From an uncultured Ruminococcus sp. (GTDB taxonomy: Bacteria; Bacillota; Clostridia; Oscillospirales; Acutalibacteraceae): a DNA stretch of 7,324 bases. Shown piece after piece: positions 1 through 6,080 of this stretch (its first letter is position 1; each line of letters begins with the position of its first letter). A program made the position numbers and the translations under genes. The stretch is from NCBI GenBank assembly GCA_902767285.1, contig CACXHC010000089.1:1-7324 (forward strand), read 5' to 3'. Below the pieces are notes generated by a model that was not told where the DNA came from, did no database searches, and saw only the letters and a list, made by a program, of their open reading frames with translations.

Positions 1-35
1 AAAGAAGAAGTATGGTATTTTTAATAAAAATGTAA

Positions 36-41
36 TATAAT
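36..41 (+). promoter_or_regulatory. Probable -10 element upstream of alr
   Basis: TATAAT matches the vegetative -10 consensus exactly and lies 37 bases before the alr GTG. The -35 region at a 17-18 base spacing (around 12-18, ATGGTAT) matches TTGACA poorly, so this would be a weak or activator-helped promoter. The stretch is so A/T-rich that a chance hexamer is possible. The window starts only 35 bases upstream, so an earlier gene reading through into alr cannot be excluded. Confidence 0.4.
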
Positions 42-65
42 AATAACTGAATATTTTTTTGTGTT

Positions 66-70
66 GGAGG
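66..70 (+). promoter_or_regulatory. Ribosome binding site of alr
   Basis: GGAGG ends 7 bases before the GTG at 78. This spacing and strength support the GTG as the alr start; no in-frame ATG lies between the two. Confidence 0.85.
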
Positions 71-77
71 AATTATC

Positions 78-1265
78 GTGGACGATTACTTTAAACGAAC
101 TTGGGCTGAAATAAACCTTAATAAAATAGAACATAATTTCAAAGTTATAAAAAATTGTACCGCCGAAAATGTGAAAATCTGCTGTGTGGTGAAAGCCGAT
201 GCTTATGGTCACGGCTCCAAAGAACTCGCCGCTTTGTATGAAAAATTCGGGGCTGACTTCTTCGCCGTGTCTAATCTTGAGGAGGCTATCGAACTAAGAC
301 GAACCAGCATTACTACGCCAATTCTCATTTTGGGATACACTCCGCCGGCATATGCAAAAACACTCGCAAACAACAATATTACTCAGGCTATTGTGTCGGA
401 AGAGTATGCACAGGAATTGTCGCAAAGTGCCGTTGAACAGGGTGTGACTGTTCCGGTTCATCTCAAAATAGATACCGGTATGAGCCGTATCGGTATAATG
501 TATCAGGACGAGTCGAGAGATAATGCTCTCGAACAGGCTTTGAAAATAATCGATTTGCCGAATATCAGCGTTAACGGAGCGTTTACTCATTTTGCTGTGT
601 CTGATGAAAAAGACGAGGGTAAAGAGTATACGGAACATCAAATCAAATGTTTCAAAAATCTTTGTGATGATATCAAAAAAAGCGGTAAGGTAAACGAGAA
701 TTTTATTTGTCATTGTTCCAACAGTGCCGCAATTATGGACTATAAATATGCTAATATGGATATGGTTAGAGCAGGAATTATTCTATATGGTCTTGCACCT
801 TCGGGTAAACTTAAAAATCAAATCGACCTTAAACCTGCTATGGAAATCAAATCTGTTATCGCTCATATCAAAAATATAGAGAAGGGGACAACTATTAGCT
901 ATGGCAGAACTTTCACCGCTCCTCACAAAATGACCGTTGCTACTGTTCCGATTGGTTATGCCGATGGATATATCCGCAGTTTCGGCAGTGACGGATATAT
1001 GATCGTTAACGGAAAAAAAGCCAAAGTTGTTGGCAGAATCTGTATGGATCAATGTATGGTCGATATAACAGATATTCCTAATGTCAAAATTGGCGATGTA
1101 GTTACAGTTATAGGCAAATCGGGCAATTGCGAAATCTCGATGGACGATGCCGCTGCTTGGGCCGGTACTATAAATTATGAGATTGCCTGCCTTGTTGGTA
1201 AACGTGTTCCCCGTGTTTACATAAAAGACCGTGAAATTACATCTGTAAACGGACTTATATCTTAA
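78..1265 (+). CDS. alr: Alanine racemase, PLP-dependent
   Basis: The 395-residue product interconverts L- and D-alanine in the cytoplasm, supplying D-Ala for the D-Ala-D-Ala end of peptidoglycan precursors. The N-terminal barrel carries VVKADAYGHG, in which K39 should form the PLP Schiff base. HLKIDTGMSRIG follows, with K130 and R137 where the family has the carbamylated lysine and the arginine near the cofactor phenol. The C-terminal beta domain has ISYGRTF with the second catalytic base Y275, then GRICMDQCMVDIT and TINYEI. Length is slightly above the usual 360-390 because of a short tail after KRVPRVY. The GTG start is set by GGAGG at 66-70. The gene heads a likely operon, with polA beginning 20 bases after its stop. 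The two products share no pathway, so the pairing is probably only transcriptional. A second role on another amino acid such as serine cannot be judged from sequence. Confidence 0.96.
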   Translation: MDDYFKRTWAEINLNKIEHNFKVIKNCTAENVKICCVVKADAYGHGSKELAALYEKFGADFFAVSNLEEAIELRRTSITTPILILGYTPPAYAKTLANNNITQAIVSEEYAQELSQSAVEQGVTVPVHLKIDTGMSRIGIMYQDESRDNALEQALKIIDLPNISVNGAFTHFAVSDEKDEGKEYTEHQIKCFKNLCDDIKKSGKVNENFICHCSNSAAIMDYKYANMDMVRAGIILYGLAPSGKLKNQIDLKPAMEIKSVIAHIKNIEKGTTISYGRTFTAPHKMTVATVPIGYADGYIRSFGSDGYMIVNGKKAKVVGRICMDQCMVDITDIPNVKIGDVVTVIGKSGNCEISMDDAAAWAGTINYEIACLVGKRVPRVYIKDREITSVNGLIS

Positions 1266-1268
1266 TGC

Positions 1269-1275
1269 AAAGGAG
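1269..1275 (+). promoter_or_regulatory. Ribosome binding site that decides the polA start
   Basis: AAAGGAG lies 10 bases before the GTG at 1286. The upstream in-frame ATG at 1265, which overlaps the alr stop as TAATG, has no purine-rich site before it and would place this Shine-Dalgarno inside the gene. The GTG is therefore the better start. Confidence 0.8.
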
Positions 1276-1285
1276 ATTTTTTATT

Positions 1286-3883
1286 GTGACTCTGCTCGTT
1301 GTTGATGGAAACAGCATTGTTAACAGGGCTTTTTATGGCGTTAAACTGCTATCTACCAAAGACGGCAGATATACAAACGCTATTTACGGCTTTTTGACAA
1401 TGCTCGATAAAATAAAAGAAACTTCAAATCCTGATGCCGTTGCGATTGCTTTCGATTTGAAGGCACCAACGTTTCGCCACACCGCTTACAGCGGATACAA
1501 GGCGAATCGCCACGGTATGCCCGAAGAACTCGCCCAACAAATGCCCGTTCTGAAATCGCTTTTGAAAACACTTGGATATACTCTTGTTGAGTGCGAAGGG
1601 TTTGAGGCTGACGATATTCTCGGCACTCTCGCCGATAAATGCGATAAATCCGGCTGTAAATGCGTTATCGCCACGGGTGACAGAGATTCACTCCAGCTCG
1701 TTTCCGATAACGTCACCGTTCGTCTTGCCGCAACAAAAATGGGTAAGCCCGAAGCCGAACTATATGATGTTGCTCGCATAAAAGAAGAATATGGAGTATC
1801 TCCTCAACAGATGATTGAAATAAAAGCTCTGCAAGGCGATACTTCCGATAATATCCCCGGTGTTGCCGGCATAGGCAAAAAGGGTGCCGGAGATTTGATT
1901 CAAAAATTCGGTTCTATCGACTATATTTACGAAAATATAGACTCGATAGACGTTAAACCTGCCATGCACAAAAAACTTGTCGAGGGTAAAGAGTCGGCGT
2001 TTTTGAGCAAGATGCTCGGAACAATTCGCCGTGATGCCCCCATAGATACCGAGCTTTCTCACTATGCAGTAAGCGATTACAATGCTGATGATGTCGTGAA
2101 AGAACTCGCCTCACTCGAATTGTTTTCCTTAATAAAAAAATGGGGACTGCGTTCAGATGTCAAAACTCAATCTCAGACTAAGAAAAAAGATATTGTTCTG
2201 CCCGAAGTCCTTGTTGATTGCGATTACACCGCCGTTCTCGAATATCTTGAAAAAACGGGTTCGGCATACTTCATCGCCGAAGTGAAAGACGAACAAGCCT
2301 ATACAGTTTATGTCTGCTATGAGGATAAAATCGCAGTCATAAACGATAAAACAACAGAGCTTTTGACTGCACTTCTTCAAAATAAAAATATAGCGAAATA
2401 CACCGCTAACAGTAAAAAACTTTTTGCGTTTGCGATACTCAACAATATTTCTGCCGAAAATATCGTTATGGATACCACGCTTGCAGCGTATATTCTGAAT
2501 CCCTCCGCAAGTTCGTACGATATTGAAAGACTTTACGAGGAATACGGCGTTGAAACAAAATCTTACGATGATAATTTGCTCTTTATGTCGGAGATTGCCA
2601 ACGAAACGGCTTTTTTGAAAGATTTGTGCGATACTCTTTACAAAAAACTCGAAGAAAACGGGCAAACATCTCTTCTTCTTGATATTGAAATTCCGCTTGC
2701 GAACGTCCTCGCAGATATGGAAATTGTTGGTGTGAAAGTTGATAAAAATGCTATTTCGGAGTACGGAAAGGCAATCGGAGAAAAAATCGAAATTTTGACA
2801 AAAAATATTTGTGATTCCGTAGGATACGAATTTAATATAAATTCTCCTAAGCAACTTGGAAAAGCTCTTTTTGAGGATCTTGGATTGCCTTGCTCCAAAA
2901 AGACAAAAACAGGTTATTCAACAAATGCCGAAGTTCTCGAAGAACTCCGCAATTATCATCTTGTTATTAACGATATTTTGGAATATCGCCAACTCTCGAA
3001 ACTCAAATCAACTTATTGTGATGTTCTTGTTAAAGTTGCCGATGAAAATAATCGTATTCATACAGTTTTCAATCAAACCGAAACCCGAACAGGCAGAATT
3101 TCTTCTCTTGAACCGAATTTGCAGAATATCCCCGTCCGAACCGAAGCGGGGAGAGAAATTCGCAAATTCTTTATCGGTGATGACGGCTGTAAACTCGTTG
3201 ATGCAGATTATTCTCAAATAGAGTTGCGTGTTCTGGCACATATCGCCAACGATAAAGAAATGATAAATGCGTTTACAGATAATGTTGATATTCATACGGT
3301 TACGGCATCGCAAGTGTTCGGCATACCCGAAGATATGGTTAGTTCTGTTTTGAGAAGCCGTGCAAAAGCGGTAAATTTTGGTATAATTTACGGAATAGGT
3401 GCGTTTTCGCTCTCGAAAGATATTGGCGTAACTCGTAAAGAGGCTGACGAATATATAAAAGCATATCTGAAACATTACAGCGGTGTTGATTCGTACATGA
3501 CTCAAGAAGTCGAAACCGCAAAAAAGCAAGGCTATGTTTCGACTATGTTCGGAAGAAGGCGATATTTGCCCGAACTGCGTTCATCAAACAAGATTACTGC
3601 TGCTTTCGGAGAAAGAGTCGCACGAAATATGCCGATTCAGGGAACAGCCGCCGATATAATCAAAATTGCGATGATAAAAGTATATAATCGACTGAAAGCT
3701 GAAAATATGAAATCAAGATTAATTTTGCAAGTCCATGACGAACTTATTGTCGAGTCGCCCGAAGATGAAAGCCAAAAAGTTCAGGATATTTTGAAAGAAG
3801 AAATGGAAAACGCTGTAAAATTAAGTGTTCCGCTCACGGCTGATGCACATATCGGCAAAACGTGGTTCGATGCCAAGGGTTAA
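1286..3883 (+). CDS. polA: DNA polymerase I, 5' nuclease active, proofreading site lost
   Basis: The 865-residue enzyme (counted from GTG 1286) fills gaps, removes Okazaki primers and works in excision repair. The 5' nuclease domain (about 1-290) keeps its metal-binding acidic residues: D7 in LLVVDGNS, D57 in AFD, E107/D109/D110 in FEADD, D132/D134 in TGDRD and D185/D188 in GDTSDNIPG. The middle domain (about 300-470) has the 3'-5' exonuclease fold but reads FIAEVKDE where active enzymes have DxE, and it lacks the second aspartate. Proofreading is therefore probably absent, as in Bacillus and Thermus enzymes. The polymerase domain is intact: motif A DADYSQIELR with D641 and steric-gate E646; motif B with R690, K694, F698 and Y702; motif C QVHDELIVE with D818/E819. 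The start MTLLVVDGNSIVNRAFYG matches the usual family N-terminus, whereas the ATG at 1265 would add seven atypical residues. The gene follows alr and precedes a small membrane-protein gene in one likely transcript. Confidence 0.97.
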   Translation: MTLLVVDGNSIVNRAFYGVKLLSTKDGRYTNAIYGFLTMLDKIKETSNPDAVAIAFDLKAPTFRHTAYSGYKANRHGMPEELAQQMPVLKSLLKTLGYTLVECEGFEADDILGTLADKCDKSGCKCVIATGDRDSLQLVSDNVTVRLAATKMGKPEAELYDVARIKEEYGVSPQQMIEIKALQGDTSDNIPGVAGIGKKGAGDLIQKFGSIDYIYENIDSIDVKPAMHKKLVEGKESAFLSKMLGTIRRDAPIDTELSHYAVSDYNADDVVKELASLELFSLIKKWGLRSDVKTQSQTKKKDIVLPEVLVDCDYTAVLEYLEKTGSAYFIAEVKDEQAYTVYVCYEDKIAVINDKTTELLTALLQNKNIAKYTANSKKLFAFAILNNISAENIVMDTTLAAYILNPSASSYDIERLYEEYGVETKSYDDNLLFMSEIANETAFLKDLCDTLYKKLEENGQTSLLLDIEIPLANVLADMEIVGVKVDKNAISEYGKAIGEKIEILTKNICDSVGYEFNINSPKQLGKALFEDLGLPCSKKTKTGYSTNAEVLEELRNYHLVINDILEYRQLSKLKSTYCDVLVKVADENNRIHTVFNQTETRTGRISSLEPNLQNIPVRTEAGREIRKFFIGDDGCKLVDADYSQIELRVLAHIANDKEMINAFTDNVDIHTVTASQVFGIPEDMVSSVLRSRAKAVNFGIIYGIGAFSLSKDIGVTRKEADEYIKAYLKHYSGVDSYMTQEVETAKKQGYVSTMFGRRRYLPELRSSNKITAAFGERVARNMPIQGTAADIIKIAMIKVYNRLKAENMKSRLILQVHDELIVESPEDESQKVQDILKEEMENAVKLSVPLTADAHIGKTWFDAKG

Positions 3884-3892
3884 GGTGATTTT

Positions 3893-4258
3893 ATGTACAA
3901 AAGACTTTGCGATTATATAGAGTATATCGAAAATCAAACATCTGATGAAAATATGTCTAAACTCTCGAAAGAAGAAAAAGACGCTCTTGTTAAACAATTG
4001 CTTGTTCAGATACAGTTTTTTCAGCATGAAAGGCTTATACATCTTATTGTTACGCATATGTTTGCTATTATAACAATTGTAACGCTTGCCTGCATGATGT
4101 ATTTTCAAACGATAGCAGTTTTGATTCTGCTTGTTTTGGAACTCGGTTTGCTTTTTCCGTATATTATTCATTATTATCATTTAGAGAACGGCACTCAAAA
4201 ATTATACACGTTCTATGACAGATTCACAACTTTTGTGCCGACTAATCCAAAAAAGTGA
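3893..4258 (+). CDS. Small two-helix membrane protein, unknown function
   Basis: I do not recognise this 121-residue protein. Residues 1-45 are charged and probably helical (IENQTSDENMSKLSKEEKDALVK), with several aromatics. Two hydrophobic stretches follow, about 49-70 and 72-93, separated by only a residue or two, which suggests a helical hairpin in the membrane with both ends on the same side. The last 28 residues are polar and end in PTNPKK. There is no signal peptidase site and no cysteine pair or catalytic motif. AAGGTGAT at 3882-3889 overlaps the polA stop and is a good ribosome binding site, and the gap to polA is 9 bases. The gene is therefore real and translated from the alr-polA message. 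There is no evidence that it acts with the polymerase, and position alone does not assign a function. Confidence 0.75.
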   Translation: MYKRLCDYIEYIENQTSDENMSKLSKEEKDALVKQLLVQIQFFQHERLIHLIVTHMFAIITIVTLACMMYFQTIAVLILLVLELGLLFPYIIHYYHLENGTQKLYTFYDRFTTFVPTNPKK

Positions 4259-4287
4259 TTTTACTTAAATACCGTAGTTATATGACA

Positions 4288-4311
4288 AATATTCCTTGAC
4301 AAAGAAATATT
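4288..4311 (+). promoter_or_regulatory. Imperfect palindrome overlapping the -35 box
   Basis: AATATTcCTT and AAGaAATATT are reverse complements apart from one mismatch, around a GACA loop. The dyad contains the whole TTGACA of the downstream promoter. It could be a repressor operator. It could also be a weak bidirectional hairpin ending the alr-polA operon, but no T-run follows it. The region is A/T-rich, so chance symmetry is possible. Confidence 0.4.
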
Positions 4312-4324
4312 ATTTGTATATAAT
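4296..4324 (+). promoter_or_regulatory. Consensus vegetative promoter of the SseB-like/zinc-ribbon unit
   Basis: TTGACA at 4296-4301 and TATAAT at 4319-4324 are separated by exactly 17 bases, an ideal housekeeping sigma-factor promoter. Transcription should begin near 4331, giving a leader of about 45 bases before the ATG at 4375. It marks a new transcription unit separate from alr-polA. Confidence 0.85.
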
Positions 4325-4374
4325 TTATATGTAAGTTCGATTTGTATTTTTTTGAAAAGCGGAGATTTGATGTA

Positions 4375-4917
4375 ATGAAAGCAAGAATACCAAAAACCAA
4401 AAATGTATCTTCTGAGGATAAAAAATCCGAGAGCGGTGCTGTAAAAATAACTCCCGAAACTTTAAAGGACGGCACTGTTCTGTGTGCATTTGTACTCAGA
4501 TTCATAAATAACAGAAATAAAGAGAATATGTTTTCTTTGCTTTCGTGCTTGCGTGACAGCAACGTTTTTGTTCCTGCCGAGGTTCAGTTAGACGGAAACG
4601 ATATGGAGGTTCAGAACGAAAATCCTATAATGTTTCCGGTAAAGCACAAGATTCAGTTTAAACCTCAGCTGTACAAAACAAAAGATGGCGAAGTGTACAT
4701 GACTTTCTACACAAGACAAGAAAACGCCAAGCCATCGGAACTTCACGGAGCATCGCTTGTTAATCTTCCGTATATGGAGCTTGTAAAAATGCTCGATGAC
4801 AACAGCGAGTGTGAGGGATTTATCGTTGACCCGAAACTTTATAACGTTGTTCTTGATAAAGACCTTGTGCGTATTTCAAAAGAATTACCATCACGACTTG
4901 CGAGAAACAGTAAATAA
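4375..4917 (+). CDS. SseB N-terminal-domain-like protein
   Basis: This is a 180-residue soluble protein that resembles the N-terminal domain of SseB (enhanced serine sensitivity family), recognised by pattern. Residues 45-72 (NNRNKENMFSLLSCLRDSNVFVPAEVQLD) match the helix followed by the 'lxVPvev' strand. Residues 104-118 (DGEVYMTFYTRQENA) match the 'lpvFts' strand. Residues 130-164 (NLPYMELVKMLDDNSECEGFIVDPKLYNVVLDKDLV) match the closing segment with 'GivIdPf..nivL'. The first 25 residues are charged and probably disordered. The domain has no known catalytic activity and its cellular role is poorly defined. The ATG at 4375 is chosen because GGAG at 4361-4364 lies 10 bases upstream; the in-frame ATG at 4342 has no comparable site and sits only about 11 bases from the expected transcript start. 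The zinc-ribbon gene follows 22 bases downstream in the same unit. Confidence 0.75.
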   Translation: MKARIPKTKNVSSEDKKSESGAVKITPETLKDGTVLCAFVLRFINNRNKENMFSLLSCLRDSNVFVPAEVQLDGNDMEVQNENPIMFPVKHKIQFKPQLYKTKDGEVYMTFYTRQENAKPSELHGASLVNLPYMELVKMLDDNSECEGFIVDPKLYNVVLDKDLVRISKELPSRLARNSK

Positions 4918-4927
4918 AAAAATTAAT

Positions 4928-4933
4928 GGAGGG
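4928..4933 (+). promoter_or_regulatory. Ribosome binding site of the zinc-ribbon gene
   Basis: GGAGGG ends 6 bases before the ATG at 4940. It rules out the longer in-frame reading that opens inside the SseB-like gene near 4796. Confidence 0.85.
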
Positions 4934-4939
4934 ATAAAA

Positions 4940-5737
4940 ATGGGATTTTTAGACAACATTACAAAAAAGTTAAATGAAGTAAGCCAAGAAGTTATTTCGC
5001 AGGGTTCTTCTATTGCCGGAACAGCCAAAAATAAGATGGGCATGGCAGGAGTAGACAAACAGCTCACAGTAGTTTATGCCGAACTCGGAAAGAAATATTT
5101 TGAATCGACAAGAAACAATCCGCCGGCAGAGTATGCGGAACTGTTCCAAAAGATAAAAGATTTACTTGTTCAGGTTGAGTTCTACAAAGCCGAAACGAGA
5201 AGAGAAAGAGGTCTTGTTGTCTGCCCGAAGTGCGGTGCAGAAGTACAAATGGGTGTTGCTTTTTGCAGTAATTGCGGAAATACCATGCCTCCTGTGGATA
5301 TGACTCAACAGCAATCTGGTTATCAACCGTATATGATTGTACAGTGTCCTCAGTGCGGAGTTGAGCTTCCCAACGGCACAGCATTTTGTACATCATGCGG
5401 AGCAAATCTCCAGAACGTACAGCCGAAAGCTCCGTCAATGCCTTTGGGAGCAGTAAATCTCGGAACAAACAACGGCTCGTTCTCGACTCCGACGCCATCG
5501 GTATCAATACCTCAAATGCAGTCAACACCGATGCCCCCAATGCAGTCAGCTCCAATGCCCCCTATGCCTCCGGCACCTCCTGTTCCCATGCCGACTCCCA
5601 TACCTAATGTAAACTCTGTACCCATGCCGTCACCAATACCAAACGCAAATCCTGTTCCTATGCCTACTCCCACAGCGAATCCCGGCGTAACTCTCAACAA
5701 AGCACCAACAGGCGGAGTTACTTTAGACAAGAAGTAA
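4940..5737 (+). CDS. Double zinc-ribbon protein with helical N-terminus and Met/Pro-rich tail
   Basis: This 265-residue protein is of a type common in Clostridia, with no defined function. Residues 1-92 are mostly helical and charged (MGFLDNITKKLNEVSQEV, then KKYFESTRNNPPAEYAELFQKIKDLL), with no membrane segment or signal peptide. Two CxxC...CxxC ribbons follow: C95/C98/C109/C112 in CPKCGAEVQMGVAFCSNCGN, and C136/C139/C150/C153 in CPQCGVELPNGTAFCTSCGA. Each should bind one zinc ion. Residues 160-248 are low-complexity, rich in Pro, Met, Ser and Asn, and probably disordered, with tandem units MQS(T/A)PMPP and a roughly 12-residue VPMP(T/S)PIPN repeat. The end holds GVTLNK and GVTLDK ten residues apart. 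The architecture suggests a scaffold or adaptor, with helices for self-association, ribbons for protein or nucleic-acid contacts and a flexible tail; this is inference. It follows the SseB-like gene by 22 bases under the same promoter and is followed by a strong terminator. Confidence 0.85.
   Translation: MGFLDNITKKLNEVSQEVISQGSSIAGTAKNKMGMAGVDKQLTVVYAELGKKYFESTRNNPPAEYAELFQKIKDLLVQVEFYKAETRRERGLVVCPKCGAEVQMGVAFCSNCGNTMPPVDMTQQQSGYQPYMIVQCPQCGVELPNGTAFCTSCGANLQNVQPKAPSMPLGAVNLGTNNGSFSTPTPSVSIPQMQSTPMPPMQSAPMPPMPPAPPVPMPTPIPNVNSVPMPSPIPNANPVPMPTPTANPGVTLNKAPTGGVTLDKK
5516..5683 (+). repeat. Coding tandem repeats in the Met/Pro tail
   Basis: Residues 193-208 are two 8-residue units, MQSTPMPP and MQSAPMPP (5516-5563). 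Residues 215-248 are three units of VPMPTPIPNVNS type, the last shortened (5582-5683). Synonymous and conservative differences between units show the reading frame is kept. Such arrays tend to vary in copy number between strains by slippage or recombination. Confidence 0.8.
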
Positions 5738-5747
5738 GAAATTATCG

Positions 5748-5790
5748 AAATCCTTGCTTTCACTCCGAAAGCAGGGATTTATTTTAGAAA
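5748..5790 (+). terminator. Intrinsic terminator after the zinc-ribbon gene
   Basis: AAATCCTTGCTTTC (5748-5761) pairs with GAAAGCAGGGATTT (5767-5780) around an ACTCC loop: a 14-bp stem with a single T-G wobble, starting 11 bases after the stop codon. The following ATTTTAG and the T-runs to about 5812 supply a U-rich release tract on the + strand. Confidence 0.85.
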
Positions 5791-5796
5791 GTTTGA

Positions 5797-5834
5797 TTTT
5801 TTCCCTTTTTTTGGAAAAAAAGCAAAAAAACTTT
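5797..5834. repeat. Degenerate copy of the homopolymer hairpin element
   Basis: TTTTTTCC (5797-5804) pairs with GGAAAAAA (5813-5820) around a C plus T7 loop. It is followed by AGCAAAAAAACTTT, which resembles the right flank GAAGCAAAAAAACTTT of the better copies. The CTTC/GAAG ends of the arms are missing, so it looks like a decayed or partial copy abutting copy 1. Confidence 0.55.
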
Positions 5835-5943
5835 CTTCTTTTTTTTGAAAAAAAAAGAAGCAAAAAAAACTTTAACTATATAAATTTTATGCGGTTCAAC
5901 TAACTTGCTATAATGGCAAGTAAACGTTTTTACGCAATGAAAG
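5835..5943. repeat. Composite repeat, copy 1 (hairpin plus 74-base unit)
   Basis: The left part (5835-5860) is a hairpin CTTC-T8-G-A9-GAAG, followed by C-A8-CTTT. The right part (5870-5943) is the 74-base unit containing GCGGTTCAAC and TAAACGTTTTTACGCAAT. Copy 2 repeats the whole arrangement about 123-126 bases on. Bases 5835-5873 are identical to 7248-7286 downstream of mnmA. No ribosome binding site leads a credible reading frame here. Confidence 0.85.
5906..5914 (+). promoter_or_regulatory. Extended -10 promoter-like sequence inside repeat copy 1
   Basis: TGCTATAAT fits the extended -10 consensus TGnTATAAT, with a poor -35 (TTTATG at 5886-5891). It is flanked by ACTTGC and GCAAGT, a 6-bp inverted repeat with a 7-base centre that overlaps the -10. 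If active, it would give mnmA a leader of roughly 225 bases. The equivalent place in copy 2 reads TACTATATC and has lost the consensus. Confidence 0.45.
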
Positions 5944-5960
5944 CTCCCTTTAAAAAATTT

Positions 5961-6066
5961 CTTCTTTTTTTGAAAAAAAAGAAGCAAAAAAACTTTAACT
6001 ATATAAATTTTATGCGGTTCAACAAACTTACTATATCAGCAAGTAAACGTTTTTACGCAATAAAAG
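5961..6066. repeat. Composite repeat, copy 2 (hairpin plus 74-base unit)
   Basis: The hairpin is CTTC-T7-G-A8-GAAG (5961-5984), followed by C-A7-CTTT. The 74-base unit at 5993-6066 differs from copy 1 at six positions and has no insertions or deletions. Differences in homopolymer length explain the 126 to 123 base shift between copies. AAAAAACTTT (5987-5996) and AAAGTTTTTT (6063-6072) form 10-bp inverted ends around the unit, an arrangement like a miniature element. No transposase is present. Confidence 0.85.
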
Positions 6067-6080
6067 TTTTTTGGAAAGGG

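Noticed and set aside
17..31. ATTTTT/AAAAAT inverted repeat before alr
   Set aside because: Six A/T pairs in a nearly pure A/T stretch are expected by chance.
2153..2854. 233-codon open frame on the minus strand inside polA
   Set aside because: It lies wholly within a clear polA frame, has no recognisable domain or ribosome binding site, and its Phe/Ile/Cys-rich composition is that of antisense to an A/T-rich gene.
4246..4268. Short AAGT/ACTT dyad as a terminator of the alr-polA unit
   Set aside because: Only 4 bp of stem and no G/C pairs to speak of or T-run; not strong enough to call.
4796..4939. 48-codon N-terminal extension of the zinc-ribbon gene overlapping the SseB-like gene
   Set aside because: GGAGGG sits 6 bases before the ATG at 4940, and the extension is an out-of-frame reading of the SseB-like C-terminus.
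5064..5555. 163-codon minus-strand frame opposite the zinc-ribbon gene
   Set aside because: It is the antisense of the zinc-ribbon and Pro-rich coding region, with no start signal or domain of its own.
5891..5901. GCGGTTCAACT resembling a tRNA T-arm
   Set aside because: No matching stem on the other side of the loop, no acceptor or anticodon arms nearby, and the same sequence recurs in the second repeat copy.
5835..6066. Possible CRISPR-like array
   Set aside because: There are only two long adjacent repeats of over 100 bases with a 17-base gap, no series of unique spacers and no cas genes.
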